From assembly GCA_014529385.2 (NCBI GenBank), contig CM043960.1, forward strand, positions 30,691,396-30,755,395: a stretch of 64,000 nt of DNA, read 5' to 3'. The stretch is from Adiantum capillus-veneris. Lineage: Eukaryota > Streptophyta > Polypodiopsida > Polypodiales > Pteridaceae. The notes under the pieces are model-generated. The model ran no database searches and was not told the origin of the DNA. It worked only from the letters and a program-made list of their open reading frames with translations. This document shows positions 10,881-25,585 of this stretch, in pieces. Position 1 is the stretch's first letter. Each line of letters opens with the position of its first letter. Made by a program: the position numbers and the translations under genes.

Positions 10881-11740
10881 TTCTCGTCTCCTAGTTGAGC
10901 TAGGATACACCCAATGGAAAAATTGGAAGCATATACATATCTTATTCCAATCCAGTGCTTTCAATATTGGAGCTAAAGTGAGATCTTGCTTAAGCTTCAT
11001 GAAGGATTCTTCACACTCGTCAGTCCATTCAAAATGTGTAATCAAGCTATACATGGGTTTTGCAATTATAGTGTACATGTAAATGAACCGTCTCTAATAT
11101 CCACAATGTCCCATGAAATCTTGGACCCCTTTGACTATTGTTGGTCTAGGCAAATTAGCAATAACATGAAATTTATCCATATCAGTAGCTATGTCGTTTT
11201 TAGATACTATATATCCAAGAAATTTTCCTTGTCTTCCCATAAATGTGCACTTTTCAGGATTTAAGCAAATCATATAAAGTCTACATTTTTCCAATACCCT
11301 TTTGAGGTGTTCAAAATGATCAGCCCGGATTGATGAATGTATGTATAGATCATTCATGTATACTTCCAATAATTTCCAAAGATATTTCTTAAAAGCATGG
11401 CTCATCAATCTTTGAAAGGTGGCAGGAACATTAGTTAACCCAAAAGGCATTACCCGATAGGCAAAAATACCCCATTCAGTTGCAAAGGTAGTTTTATGGT
11501 GATCTTTGGGGTCAACAAAAATTTGATTGTATCCCAAAAAGCCATCTAAAAAGATGTAAGCCTCTTTTCCTGCAGCTCGTTCTAAAACATGCTCAGTGAT
11601 TGAAAGAGGAAAGTTGTCTCTAATGGTAGCTACATTCACTTTTTTGAGATTGACACACACCCGTAATTTTCCATTTTGCTTGGGTACTACCACAATTGGA
11701 GACACCCAATCCGTGTATTCAATTTCATAAATGAATTCAG
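10875..11740 (-). pseudogene. E1 reverse transcriptase
   Basis: The main frame (11705-11094) has the RT blocks [62 protein letters not shown] and the catalytic box. The catalytic box reads VYMNDLYIHS: the first Asp of the YxDD pair is Asn, a single GAT-to-AAT change. The thumb follows (FLGYIVSKNDI, LPRPTIVKGVQDFMG), then a second frame (11078-10875) with the connection region. LDGxxGYNQI and SVKGVRxFLGH-like blocks resemble the Athila/Tat side of the family. The Asn would abolish polymerase activity. Confidence 0.9.
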
Positions 11741-11911
11741 CTTCCTTTGGCTTTTCAATCTCTTCTTGATCTTCCTGGCAAATGTTTCATTGTATGTGTA
11801 TGGCCTTTGTCTACTTGGTTTAGCATCTTCTCTCACTGGTACGGTATGTTGACAAATTTCTAGATCAACACCCTTGACATCCTTATAAGACCAAGCAAAA
11901 ATATCTCGATA

Positions 11912-12650
11912 TTATTTTAATAAGATTAAAAAAAGCTCTTCTTCTTCTTTTGTCAGGTCGTTTGCAATGTAGGCAGGTCTAGGCTCTTCTTCTGGTTCGG
12001 CATGATCTATCTTTTTTGCATTTTTTTCAGGTCCTTCATAGGACTCGCCCTGTTTTTTGTAGTTCGCTGAGACAGGTTGTTCGACTATGATTTTTTGGTC
12101 TTGGAGAGTATATTTCTTGTGATGGGATGGAACACTCATTACATGTTCACTATCCTCCTCAATGGTTTCCATTCCAGTTGTATATATCTCCTTTAGAGCT
12201 TTTTTCAACTCTTGATATTTCTTTCTCCGTTCAACTCGTGTCATGGTTGAATTCTTGTCCTGGTATTTAGGTTTTTCTTGAGTCTCCTTTCTCATTTTTC
12301 TCGATGTTTTTGATATTTCTTGTTTTTCATTTAAAGGATATCTACCAGTGATTTTGTCCTTGCACAATCATGTGCATCTATCTGCATCAAAAACTGTGTT
12401 CTACTGGAGACTGATGACATAGGTCTAGCCTTCAAGTTTCTCGTGTCTCTTTTTCTACTATACCATTTTTGTCTTCTTGATTTCTGGTTTGGAAAGTAAA
12501 AAAACTTTTCCTCCCCTCCTTTCATGAGTAGTTTAGCTCTCACATGTTCCCTTTCTGACCCCGAATCATCTGAGGTAGCTGAATGTTCTTCTAACTCATT
12601 TGTTGCATCATAGTAGAGGTCTGAAAAAACTTGTTGAGCTTTCATCAAGT
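11912..12650 (-). pseudogene. E1 charged linker between protease and RT
   Basis: Two same-strand frames (12648-12331 and 12367-11912) encode a Lys/Glu-rich, low-complexity stretch with no domain I recognise. It ends in an acidic run (AEPEEEPRPAYIANDLTKEE). Similar charged linkers precede RT in plant Athila/Tat-like polyproteins. Confidence 0.5.
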
Positions 12651-12875
12651 CCTTGGATTCTTGAATTTAGTCTTCAATCTGAAGGACTAAAATTGTTTGG
12701 ATGGGAATTATGTCATAGCCATCATCATTGCAAATTGAGTAAGCATAGACGTATTTACACATACATCCATTGTTGCTAAGATTTGAGTCCACTCAAATGG
12801 CTCAAACAAATATTTAGGAAAGGGTTCAGGTACATAGACTTCGTCTATGCAATCCCGTTTTAAGATACATTCTTC

Positions 12876-13370
12876 TCATTTTAAACTCGCATTTTTTGAG
12901 GCTCTGCACATCCAAATAGGTGTGTCTTTGTTCAACCAAGATGGAAGCTTAGTTTTAGCCAAACAGACTGAATCAAATTCTTGTATGGACATTTTTATGA
13001 CATCTCTATAAGTGTGATCTTTAAGATTAACCCTTGTTATTGATCCCACTTGCTTCAAGTACAAATAATTGTTTCCCTAGTCCTGGATGAGTTGTACTTG
13101 TTGCATAAAAGGTCTTCCCAACATGATTTCGTAATTGAGTTTCTTTCCAAAGTCCACTATGGCAAAAGTGTGTTGATATTCAATCCCACAGGAATTAACT
13201 ATCACTTTTTCAAGCATTCCTAAGGGTCTTTTGATGTGTCTATCAGCCAATTGTAATTTCTTCAAGTTTATCTAATGGCTAGTTGTCCCCAAGATTCCCA
13301 TACTGCTTTCGTGGCTATAGCAATGCCTGCCCCACTATCCAGTATTGCCATGGTTTTGATATCATTATAT
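12876..13370 (-). pseudogene. E1 aspartic protease (retropepsin)
   Basis: On the - strand around 13350 the frame reads MAILDSGAGIAIATKAVWE, an intact DSG active site after a hydrophobic strand. A stop and shift near 13270 separate it from the C-terminal half (13265-13077), which has LGMLEKVIVNSCG and the flap-proximal MLGRPFMQQVQLIQD. A third piece continues to 12876. It would process the E1 polyprotein. It lies between gag and RT, as in all Ty3/gypsy elements. Confidence 0.75.
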
Positions 13371-14250
13371 CTCACTAGAAGGGTCATGTTCCTTCTCCCC
13401 TTCATAATATTCTTCAACCTTGCTCATTGGAACATATTGAATGTCTTTGTTATCCAGTTCATGTTTCAATTTTCCCACATTCTTTGCGACTAGCCCTGTT
13501 ATCCCCACCTTCTCTAGAGTTTTCTGTAGATCATTCCATAAATATGGTCTGACTTTTAACATTTCTTTGAAAGTAAGAGTGCATTGAATGGGTGTAGACA
13601 TGATTGAATGAAGGTTGTCTACTTCTAGGATCTATTCCGCTCTTTTTTTCTAGGTGGTTTTACACACTATGGATTCATCTTCGTTATCGCCCAAGTAAGA
13701 GGGTAGTGTTTTCAAAGTCAATGGTTTAGATATTCTTGAAGCTTCAGATCCGCAATCCCCATACAAGGATTGTACATCCATGTCCATATCAGGAGGTAGG
13801 TTGTCTAACCAAACTTTCTCTATAGGATCTGACTTCAAAGTTAGGCTCCTATCATTAATCCCTATAACTTTTTCCCATAAGTGTCCTGGCTAGTCTCCTT
13901 CTACGAATGGAATTCCGTCTAAGGCAGCTTTGCTATCCGGCACTATAAATTCTGGCTCTTTTGTTTCAAGGTGGGATTCTAACACCACTTTGAATTTTTC
14001 TTTACTAGTTTCTACCACAAGTTCCAGAGGTTTTTCCATACTCTCGAGCTTGAGTTTTTGTTTTTCCAACATCTCTTGAGTAATTCTTACCAAATTATGA
14101 TAAGTTTCAAGCTTAGCTGCTTCCATGTCTGGAGAAGGATAATTTTTCCATTTGTTTTCCATGTTTTGGCCTGCTTTAAGTCCCACTTGGTAAGCTTCCA
14201 AGGTTGCATTAATAGGCTAAAAAATTTTGTCTACCAAAATTGATCCTCCA
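13371..14250 (-). pseudogene. E1 gag-protease linker frames
   Basis: Three same-strand frames (14201-13890, 13838-13650, 13601-13365) contain charged sequence with heptad-like spacing (TQEMLEKQKLKLESMEKPL) and the stretch FKEMLKVRPYLWNDLQKTL. I recognise no catalytic domain. They keep the polyprotein order between zinc knuckle and protease. Confidence 0.5.
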
Positions 14251-14254
14251 GATT

Positions 14255-15700
14255 TCAATGTGGTTTCCTTGATTCACTTCCAGTTTCTTTCATTTTTTCT
14301 TGGAATAGTCTCGTTGCTTTCTCCTCGATTTCAGACCTTTGTTTCTGTTTTCTCATCTCATACCTCTTACTTCTACTTCTTTTGGTCTTTTGAGATGAAA
14401 TTTTAGTATTCTCCGAATCATCAAAGGAGTTATGTTTCTTTTTCTTAGCTTGGGCTCTGGTGATTACCTTGATTGGAACAATTGCTTCACTCTCAGATGA
14501 GCTACTAGGTATCACTTGAATTACGTTCACTATGGTTTTACCCTTGTTTAAAGAATTTTTTGGACAATCCTCAGAAAAGTGTCCTCCCTTTTTGCAACAT
14601 TTAGCTACATAGTACATTGGTGCAAGCTTTGGTGTAGTTTAAGTCACAGGTTCCTCCATTGATGTTGGATGTGAATTATACCAATCTCCTTCTACCATTA
14701 TTTTAGATGGACTAGGCTCAACATAGGGTGTAAAGGCACTAGTGCTTGTTCATCTATGACTCCCTCTGAATGCATATACTTTACATGCACTACATTATGT
14801 CCAGGATATGGAGGTTGTTGACCCAACACAGGTTGAGGTCTTTCCATACCCATAGGTGGTCTTTGAGCTAGAGCCATATTAGGCTGGTATCAGTACATGA
14901 GTTGCCCTTGTGACCTCATAGGCACGTATTGAACATTTCCATCATACTTTGGTTGGTCGTAGCAGTCATTGGTCTCATGGTTGGTCCATTTATCCTCGAT
15001 TGCACACCATTTTTTTGGCCTAATTGGTTGTCCTTGTTGAGGTATCCCTTGCCCTGGTCCCCTCATAGGTGCTTTTTGCATATTATTCATCCTTTTGAGC
15101 ATGTCTTCTATGGCCGTAAGCGGAGCTGCAGCAGTTGTTCCCACTTGTGCTGGTTTGGTGGATGTTGTTTTCTCGCTTTGGTTATCCTTAGGAACATCTT
15201 CTTCATTGAAAATATCACAATTGTCTCCTAAGTCAATAGCATATAGCATGAAGTTCTTTGTTTAGCAGTCCCTCTAGAAACAATGATACTAGTCTTTCTT
15301 CTGCAGGTATCTCTAGCTCTGGGCATCTTGGAATGTATTGCTTCATTCTAGTTGCACAATCCCTAACAGACTTACCTTGTTTCTATTTGAATCTATAGGT
15401 TTGAGGCACCGTATTGTGTTTGATCCCCGTTTTGGAACATGCAGCTACAAATCCTTGAGCTAATGTATTCAAGTCCATCATCAACCTTGGTGGAATGTTT
15501 TGGAAACATGTCAATGCTTTTCCATCTAATGTCATTCCAAATTCCTCAAATTGAGTATGGAAATCAAATATGCATTTTGCTCTTAGCACTTGTTTAAAGC
15601 TTTCCAAGTGGTCATATGGATCCCCAGATCCACTGTATTTTTTGATCCATTTTTGAAAATCAGCTGGTCTGACACGTCTATTTGGTTCATCTCTCGGTCT
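14255..15700 (-). pseudogene. E1 gag (capsid part and two zinc knuckles)
   Basis: The frame at 15607-15383 has the capsid-type motif AKCIFDFHTQFEEFGM, LDGKALTCFQNIPP and TLAQGFVAACSKTG. The next frame (15249-14890) ends with a degraded knuckle, KWCAIEDKWTNHETNDCY, where the second Cys of the CxxC is changed. The third (14617-14255) begins with CCKKGGHFSEDCPKN, a second zinc knuckle, followed by Ser-rich and basic sequence (TKRSRSKRYEMRKQKQRS). Gag coats the element RNA. Several shifts separate the parts. Confidence 0.8.
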
Positions 15701-15776
15701 CCTGGAAGTGGTTCTGTTTCGAGTCCTTCAAACCAGTCTGTTAAAAATAGTGACTCATGTAGCCCTGGATTGGCTT

Positions 15777-15842
15777 TAGTGTCACCCGTTTTTCTTCGTG
15801 ATGAGGCTTTAGTGTCACCCGTTTTGCTTCGTGATGAGTTCT
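15777..15842. repeat. Tandem ~33-bp duplication in E1
   Basis: The segment containing TTTAGTGTCACCCGTTTT followed by CTTCGTGATGAG occurs twice in a row with about one mismatch, just upstream of gag on the element's coding strand. Confidence 0.8.
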
Positions 15843-16520
15843 TCTTTGCGAATAGTTTCTGGTCCTTGGCCCAATATCCAATTCCTTATGGAGTACCCTT
15901 GATATTTAGTCTGCTCCACCTTCTCAAGAGTCATCATAACAAAGTTATTGTTATAATAATCCCTAAACAGGTAGGTTGGTAGATCTGTTGTACCCTTATC
16001 TTTGATTTTGAAGATATAGATGATCTTCATGGGTGTTAGCTGTCTTGATTTGGCATGAGAAGTCCATAGGATATTTTGACGTTTCTATCTTCCCAACAAT
16101 AGACTCTGATCTTAGGATTATCAGTACTAAGCCGTTTCAAAGGCTTCAAATCAACTTGATCGTATTCCTCGTATTCTAAAGTCGGTGGTACTTCTTTTCC
16201 TGCCATATCTAGAATTATGGTATTTACTTCTAAACCCCATTTTTCTATCACGTCATGGTTTTCAACTTGTAAATACTGAGTTCCGTTTCTATCCATGTAC
16301 GTTTGTTTTCCTTGATTTCCTCTTCAAACTCTATGCCATGGTCATCAATGCAAATATCATACTCTTCATTAGGATCTAGGTAAACCTGAGCTCCATGGCG
16401 ATTAGTCTTATAAAAGGAGAGTATGTGCTTATATCGCACTGTCGTTCCGGTTTCTGAATGAGTTGAATAGGAAGACATTTCAGATGTTGATTCTAAAAAA
16501 GTGTCTGAGACTTCTTCCAA
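15815..16520 (-). pseudogene. E1 pre-gag ORF with Y-x-D-x-x-G-x-x-Y motifs
   Basis: Overlapping frames (16520-16248, 16296-16036 and 16030-15815) lie upstream of gag on the coding strand. They contain short motifs of one type: FYKTNRHGAQVYLDP, CIDDHGIEFEEE and YMDRNGTQYLQVE. The same motif type recurs in E2 at 25.9-27.9 kb. I recognise no known domain. Some giant Ogre/Tat elements carry an extra ORF before gag, so the position has precedent. Confidence 0.55.
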
Positions 16521-16639
16521 GATAGGTGCAAGTGATTGCCTTGATTCACACTCTCTTCGGTGGATACCCTACTAGCAGTCTCTCAAAATATTCCTTGATT
16601 TGCTAGTATACAACCAAATCTAAGGTTCATATAGACTTA

Positions 16640-18060
16640 TGAATCCGTGGATAGAGTACTTACCGTCGGATTGACTTGTTTGCAACTTTTTCCAGGCTTT
16701 CAATTCCTTGTCCGCAAACTAATCCTTGTATCAATTTTGATCAAGTTAGCTATTCTTTCACAAAGACTGTACAAGTTTTGCTAGCTATTGCAACTGGTCT
16801 ATGTGTATCACTTCAACCTTGAGCTAAGTGAGTCAGCAATTGAGACTTTCACATTCTAATTTTGCAAAAAGCCAAAGGACTAATCTGCAACCTTGAAACT
16901 TAGTGAACATGTACCAATTTGGATCCGATTGAACCCAAAATTGCCCGATGTCCTTGTATTGTGTTGGTCCAACACTGTAAAAGTTCAAAAGTCAAAAATT
17001 TGTCTCTGTGTATCAGTAGTAAATAATCATGATTATTTACTTTTCTTAAATTTTTGGACTTTCTGGCTTGTTTTGCCAAGTATGCAACTTTTTAAGGTCT
17101 CTGGACAACTTTCACTAAGTTTGAACGAAATTTGTTCAAGTTATCAACTGTTTCGTGTCTGCAGACTCAATTTTCAAGAATCTAGCTTAAGTCTCACTTT
17201 TGTGATCCAAATTTCACCAAAATTGATTTATGTGATCTACTTAGTATGCTTGAGCTTGTGGTATACTCAAATGTGCAAGAATATCAATTGTTGTAGCATA
17301 TATAAATAATTATGATTATTTACTCATGCTATTTTTTTTGCAAGTTTTTGACACAATCTTGACATAGATCTGTTAAGCAGCTTAACTTAAGCTCCCTAGC
17401 CAAGTTTCATCAAGTTTGGATAATTTTTGTTCAAATGGTCAACAGTTTTGTGTTTGTAGACTGACTTTGCAAATTTGGCCACATTTTTTAATCCAATGAT
17501 CCAAATCTTACCAAATTTGGTTTGTGGGCTTAATATAACATGATAAAACTAGTGGTATGCTGACTTCGTAAAAGAAGTTGGAAAATAGGACAAGAGTAAA
17601 TAATCATGATTATTTACTTCTGGCAGATTCTTGCATCTTTTTGGTCAATTGAGCATGTACACTTGTCTATCACATCAATATAAGTCTATGAGTCAAGTTT
17701 CATTGAGTTTGGACAAAATTTTTCCGATTTACACTCAAGTTCTCGAAAGTCAATACAGAGTTTAGTTTTTACCAAGTTTTTGGTCAGTTTGGTGATCCAA
17801 ATTCTATGGGCCTTTACAAAAGTTGTTTGTAGACATGCATAGAGTCTCTAGTATCAACCTTTGTTAGTTTTGATCTGAAAGTAAATAATCGCAATTATTT
17901 ACTTTAGGCCTAAAATGAACACTTTTTTGAACTTTTTCACTGGATAGTCTTTTCATGAGCTATTTTAAGCCTCTGAGTCAAGTCAAAATTTAATTTGGCT
18001 TAAAATGTCAAGAAAAAGTAAATAAATTGAGTTTTTGTAAACTCTTGAAATTTTTACCTC
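16640..18060 (-). repeat. E1 leader array: ~288-bp units with a palindrome
   Basis: Degenerate tandem units, each with a similar block (AAGTTTCATCAAGTTTGGA and variants) and one copy of a 22-bp palindrome, GTAAATAATC/ATGATTATTTAC. Palindromes lie at 17019-17040, 17302-17323, 17596-17617 and 17881-17902, spaced 283, 294 and 285 bases. The first and third copies are identical. The array lies between the 5' LTR and the first ORF. Confidence 0.8.
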
Positions 18061-18555
18061 AATGCATCCTTGAGCTTACCCACTGGTTCGTACAACTTTT
18101 AAAGCATACTCTCTAGTCAGATTCAGTGGTTGATAGCCTTCTCGTGCTATTTCTAGCCGTAGACCTGGAATTCTGCAACTTCACATAACAAATCACAATT
18201 GATTCTTTTGGAGAGAGTAATGTTTTGAAATCCACCTCAGATTCTACTTACCCTACTCCTAGGTTCTACTACAATGGGGTTGTGGAAGATGTCCGCAAAC
18301 ACTCATTTTCTTGTTTTTTATGGTTTTCTGAGCCTTGATCTTAAGACTTGTCTCGTCCATCAATCATTGTCAAAATCCTAATCTGTTTCTACAATCCTAC
18401 AATCCTAAAGGTACTTAGCAAGTACAACCTACTTCCAAGCTACCTCTACACAGCAAAAGACGACAAGCTTAAGCTATGCGGTTTAAAAAGAAAGTTTTGA
18501 CTCTAAGAGATCCTAGAGGAAGTTAAAGGATAACTTCACAAAAAGCTCGTGTTTT

Positions 18556-18571
18556 TCTCGAGTTTAGACCA
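18556..18571 (-). promoter_or_regulatory. Candidate E1 primer-binding site
   Basis: Two bases inside the 5' LTR, the - strand reads TGGTCTAAACTCGAG. It starts with TGG, as a site pairing with a tRNA 3'-CCA end must. It is not the common initiator-Met site and I cannot name the tRNA. Confidence 0.4.
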
Positions 18572-18573
18572 AA

Positions 18574-19431
18574 TGTGGGACGGGTGTCTAACCTCACTCC
18601 TATCTTATTGCAGACATAGGGAGAACCACAAATATAATTGTCAATCTCTAAGAAAACAACAAACAACTCGCATCTAACTCAGGCTACACTCAAATGACTG
18701 AAATCACCAAAAGCTAATCGCTCATCGACAAACAAATCACATCCGTTACAACATCAAATGACATCCAAATGTAATGAAACTTCTAGGACATGTTTATAAG
18801 ACCTAAGCACACATGCTTATGGTCTCAAATATCACTTTAGGTCAAGTGCAAAAATCACGATTATTAACAACAGCAGTGAGTTTTTGACCTAGTCGTTTTC
18901 GACCCAGAATGCATCTAAATGCTTAGCAATGATGCCCCAATACCCCACCTATACTTAATTTTTTATTTTAAAGCTAAAATTCCTATTTATAATGAAATGA
19001 GGCCACGGGTCGGCGATATCAAAAGCTATGAAATATCATGAAATGTTTACGTCAATGCGTAGAGCTCTTACCTACGGTTGCAATGCAACAGACGCGATTG
19101 CAATGTGACAACCAAGGAGGGAGTAGGAAGTGCGAGAGGGAGAGAAGTGAGCGCCGTTAGCTCACGCTGTGTTTCTATTATCCAAAACTTATATAAAACT
19201 TTCAAAAATTGGCTTTTATATCTTAGCCAAAGTTTTTGGTGGTCAAAACTAATACTCTGGGAGCTCTAACTAAAGATATGTTGATACAATCGGAAGCTTG
19301 TAGCCCCGGCTCATCAATTACAATCTTTATCTGGAAAGTAGGAGTTACAATATTCCCGAGTTATCAAAATAATAAATGTTTTTACAATGAAAGCTCTGAA
19401 AAATGGTATCCAAGTTAGCTTGCTGCTAACA
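18574..19431 (-). repeat. E1 5' LTR (858 bp)
   Basis: Partner of 959-1856. Begins TGTGGGACGGGTGTC and ends GCTAACA on the + strand, followed by the duplication ATGAT at 19432-19436. Transcription of E1 would start here and run leftward. I could not fix a TATA box. Confidence 0.92.
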
Positions 19432-19436
19432 ATGAT

Positions 19437-20733
19437 TTTTGTTAAAGATTCTCAAAATGAATCTAATTTTTAGCAAAAGAAGATATAAACAATCAAAAGA
19501 AACTAGAGTTATCCAATTTTCTCAAGGGATTCCTTTTTATTGATGACATTCCTTGTGAGCTACCTCCCAAACGAGGGAATGACGACCATGCAATTGAACT
19601 TCTTCCTGGAAGCTCACTGCCTAATAAACCTCCTTATTGAGTTTCTCAAGCTCAACAAGAGGAGATTATGTTGCAAGTGCATGAGTTAGTTGAGAAAGGC
19701 ATGGTTAGGCCTAGCTCATCTCCATTTTATTCACCAATGTTATTAGTGAAAAAGAAAGATGGCACATATTGTATGTGTGTCGATTATAGAGCACTAAATA
19801 GAATCACTATCAAGAATAGGTTTCCCGTTCCATGGGTAGAAGACCTATTTGATAAGCTACAAGGGTTGACCACTTCAGTAGGATTGACCAAAAAAGTGGC
19901 TACCATCAAATAAGGATAGTTGATCAAGACACTATAAAGACCGCATTTTGCACTACGTTTGGTCTTTACAAGTACATTGTCATGCCTTTTGGATTGACCA
20001 ATGTACCAGCCACATTTAATCACCTGATGGAGAAGCTATTCAGACTTCATGAAAGCTTCACTAGAGTGTTCTTTGATGATATAATCATCTACTCTAATTC
20101 ATTAGATGAACACAAGCAACACCTCTAGGTAATATTTCAATTTTTATGAGAAAATAAAATTTATATTAATTGAAAGAAAAGTGATTTTTTCTTAGGATTC
20201 ATTATTTAGAACATTATCTCTCAAGATGGCATCCAAATGGATCCATCAAAGTTAGAGGTAATAAAAGGATGGCCTAATCCAAGGAATCTACATGAACTAA
20301 GAAGCTTTATAGGTATGTGTGCATACTATAGATGCTTCATACAAAAATTATCACAAATCACCGGACCATTACATGACCTAACAAAGAAAAATGTTAGGTA
20401 TATATGGTCCGCCAAGGAGAACAATGCTTTTGAAAAGCTTATCACTCAATCTGTGCTTACACTGCCGGATCTCTCAAAGCCATTTGAGCTCCAATGTGAT
20501 GCATGTGGTGATTTCCTTGGAGCTATTTTGATCCAAGAAGGGTACACCATAGCCTATGAAAGTTACAGGCTCAACCCTGTTGAGCAAGCTCTAGGTATGT
20601 ATGAGAAGGAACTCTTTGCAATTCTACATTCTCTAGACTCGTGGAAGCACTATTTATTAGGGACTCCTTTCATTCTGTGAATGGATCACCAAAGCCTTAA
20701 GTACTTCATGTCACAGATCATAGTTAGTAACCC
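19437..20733 (+). pseudogene. E0 reverse transcriptase and RNase H
   Basis: Continues the gene broken at 958. From 19530 the frame reads IPCELPPKRGNDDHAIELLP, the usual entry to RT in chromoviruses. It goes on with KGMVRPSSSPFYSPMLLVKK and YCMCVDYRALNRITIKNRFP (19668-19913). A shifted frame has the palm block, including an intact FFDDIIIYS at about 20068-20094. After a gap, 20237-20680 has the thumb (GWPNPRNLHELRSFIGMCAY) and RNase H (LQCDACGDFLGAIL, YEKELFAILHSL, then DHQSLKYFMSQ after a stop). The homology stops near 20733. Confidence 0.88.
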
Positions 20734-20742
20734 AATAGTGAA

Positions 20743-20890
20743 GCCGAGACCCTGCATCCCATGCGCACACTGTTTTTCTCTCACTCTCGTACTGTGCCAC
20801 ATCAGCATTGCTGCATTGTGTCGTAGGCTCTCTCTCTCTCATTATTCTTTCTTCTCTGCACACGAGCGCGCCATCACCGGCTTCATGTAC
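20743..20890 (+). repeat. Fragment shared with the E2 leader
   Basis: Matches 24600-24745 closely, from GCCGAGACCCTGCATCCCA to CTTCTCTGCACAC. It lies between the E0 RNase H end and the left end of E2, where about 0.5 kb of E0 pol is missing. It shows an earlier insertion or recombination involving E2-type DNA. Confidence 0.75.
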
Positions 20891-20973
20891 CATAGCCTAT
20901 AGCCTATTGCCATAGCTCCTCCTTGAATCGTGCCATAGCCTATTGCGTATGAATCATGCTCCTCCTTATGCGA

Positions 20974-22235
20974 TGTTAACTGAGTCAACGTCAATTAACA
21001 GGAGCTGCTAAAGACCGAAGACGTACTGATGCACATCGAGGATGAATACAAAGAAGCAGTGAAGATTGGAGTTACATATTTTTCACATTTTTCCAGTCAC
21101 GTATTGTAAATTCTCGATTTATTTGAAGCCATTGTAATATTTTAATGTGTTACGGGCTGAATGGGAGTTCCAAGATGTAAAGAACAAGCCAGTTAGTGTG
21201 CCTAGGTAGCAGATTCAATAAGTGGTGTAGCCCTAAAGGCCTTGGGCGCCCGGACATTGCACATTTTTACCCTAGGTACATAAGGCAGTGTGTAAAGAAA
21301 ATTAAGGTTCTCAAGCTCATTATTGAGAGCACTCTTTGGTGAGATCTCTTGAGGTGTGTGGCTATGGAGTCCTTGAGCTTCTCCTTGATCATGTGACTTG
21401 GTTAACACTAATCAATGCTTAATTCTCTTTCACTATGCCTCTCTCATGCTTCTTATGATTTCCTATGATGCTTAGATTAGCTAGATCATAACTAATTAGT
21501 GGTTAATACCTCTCTAATCTTGTGTGATTTCCCTCTTTTGATTGTGTGTGCATGTAGGTTTGATTGGAGTGTGGTGCTCGATAGATCTATGTGTGTGTGC
21601 TTGCAATTAGTGTGTTACCCTAGGTACATAAGGAAGTGTGTAAAGAAAATTAAGGTTCTCAAGCTCATTATTGAGAGTACTCTTTGGTGAGAGCTCGAGG
21701 TGTGTGGCTATGGAGTCCTTGAGCTTCTCCTTGATCATGTGACTTGGTTAACACTAATCAATGCTTAATTCTCTTTCACTATGCCTCTCTCATGCTTCTT
21801 ATGATTTCCTATGATGCTTAGATTAGCTAGATCATAACTAATTAGTGGTTAATACCTCTCTAATCTTGTGTGATTTCCCTCTTTTGATTGTGTGTGCATG
21901 TAGGTTTGATTGGAGTGTGGTGCTCGATAGATCTATGTGTGTGTGCTTGCAATTAGTGTGTTACATGATAGGATTAGTGTTGTGTGCGTCTTGCAATCGT
22001 AGTATGTGTGATTGGGTTGATTGAGGTGAAGATAAGTGGATGTGGAGATGGCCCTTCATTGTGGCTTAGCTCCTCCATAGGCCGAGAAGCTCACCTCATA
22101 GAGTCAACCATTCATGTTGCCATGATTAACTCACTAATCGTGTGAGTGTTTCCATGTCCTAGCCGGGTAGCTCATCCCTCCGGATTGATAATTTTGTTGG
22201 TCATTGGAGCTATTGCAACAATGAGACCCCCAACA
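20974..22235 (+). repeat. E2 5' LTR (1262 bp, with internal duplication)
   Basis: Same sequence as 36128-37040 except for one extra unit: 21268-21615 is repeated almost exactly as 21616-21962 (348 bases, starting TACCCTAGGTACATAAGG). This accounts for the 349-base length difference between the two LTRs. Confidence 0.9.
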
Positions 22236-22256
22236 TTTGGTGCTGCTTCCAAGGAC
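22236..22256 (+). promoter_or_regulatory. E2 primer-binding site, tRNA-Asp-like
   Basis: Directly after the LTR end is TTTGGTGCTGCTTCCAAGGA. It resembles the TTTGGCGCCGTTGCCGGGGA site of plant Athila/Tat elements, with several transitions. Position and the TGG start support the call. Confidence 0.6.

Positions 22257-25585
<3,329 letters not shown>

Larger units (their letters stand above)
959..19431 (-). mobile_element. E1: 18.5-kb Ty3/gypsy LTR retrotransposon inserted in E0
   Basis: Both ends carry the same ~0.9-kb sequence, starting TGTGGGACGGGTGTC and ending in AACA, in direct orientation. The 5 bases outside each end are identical (ATGAT at 954-958 and 19432-19436), a target-site duplication. 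The coding order gag, protease, RT, RNase H, integrase reads on the - strand, so the 5' LTR is the right one. It splits the E0 gag-pol gene between protease and RT. The RT sequence resembles the non-chromodomain Athila/Tat side of plant Ty3/gypsy, and I see no chromodomain. The size, long leader, pre-gag ORF and long 3' region are also typical of giant Tat/Ogre-like elements; the clade is an inference. Frameshifts and stops throughout make it inactive. Confidence 0.93.

Noticed and set aside
16640-18060. CRISPR-like spacing of 22-base palindromes
   Set aside because: The intervening ~265 bases are themselves related repeats and the palindromes sit in a retroelement leader.
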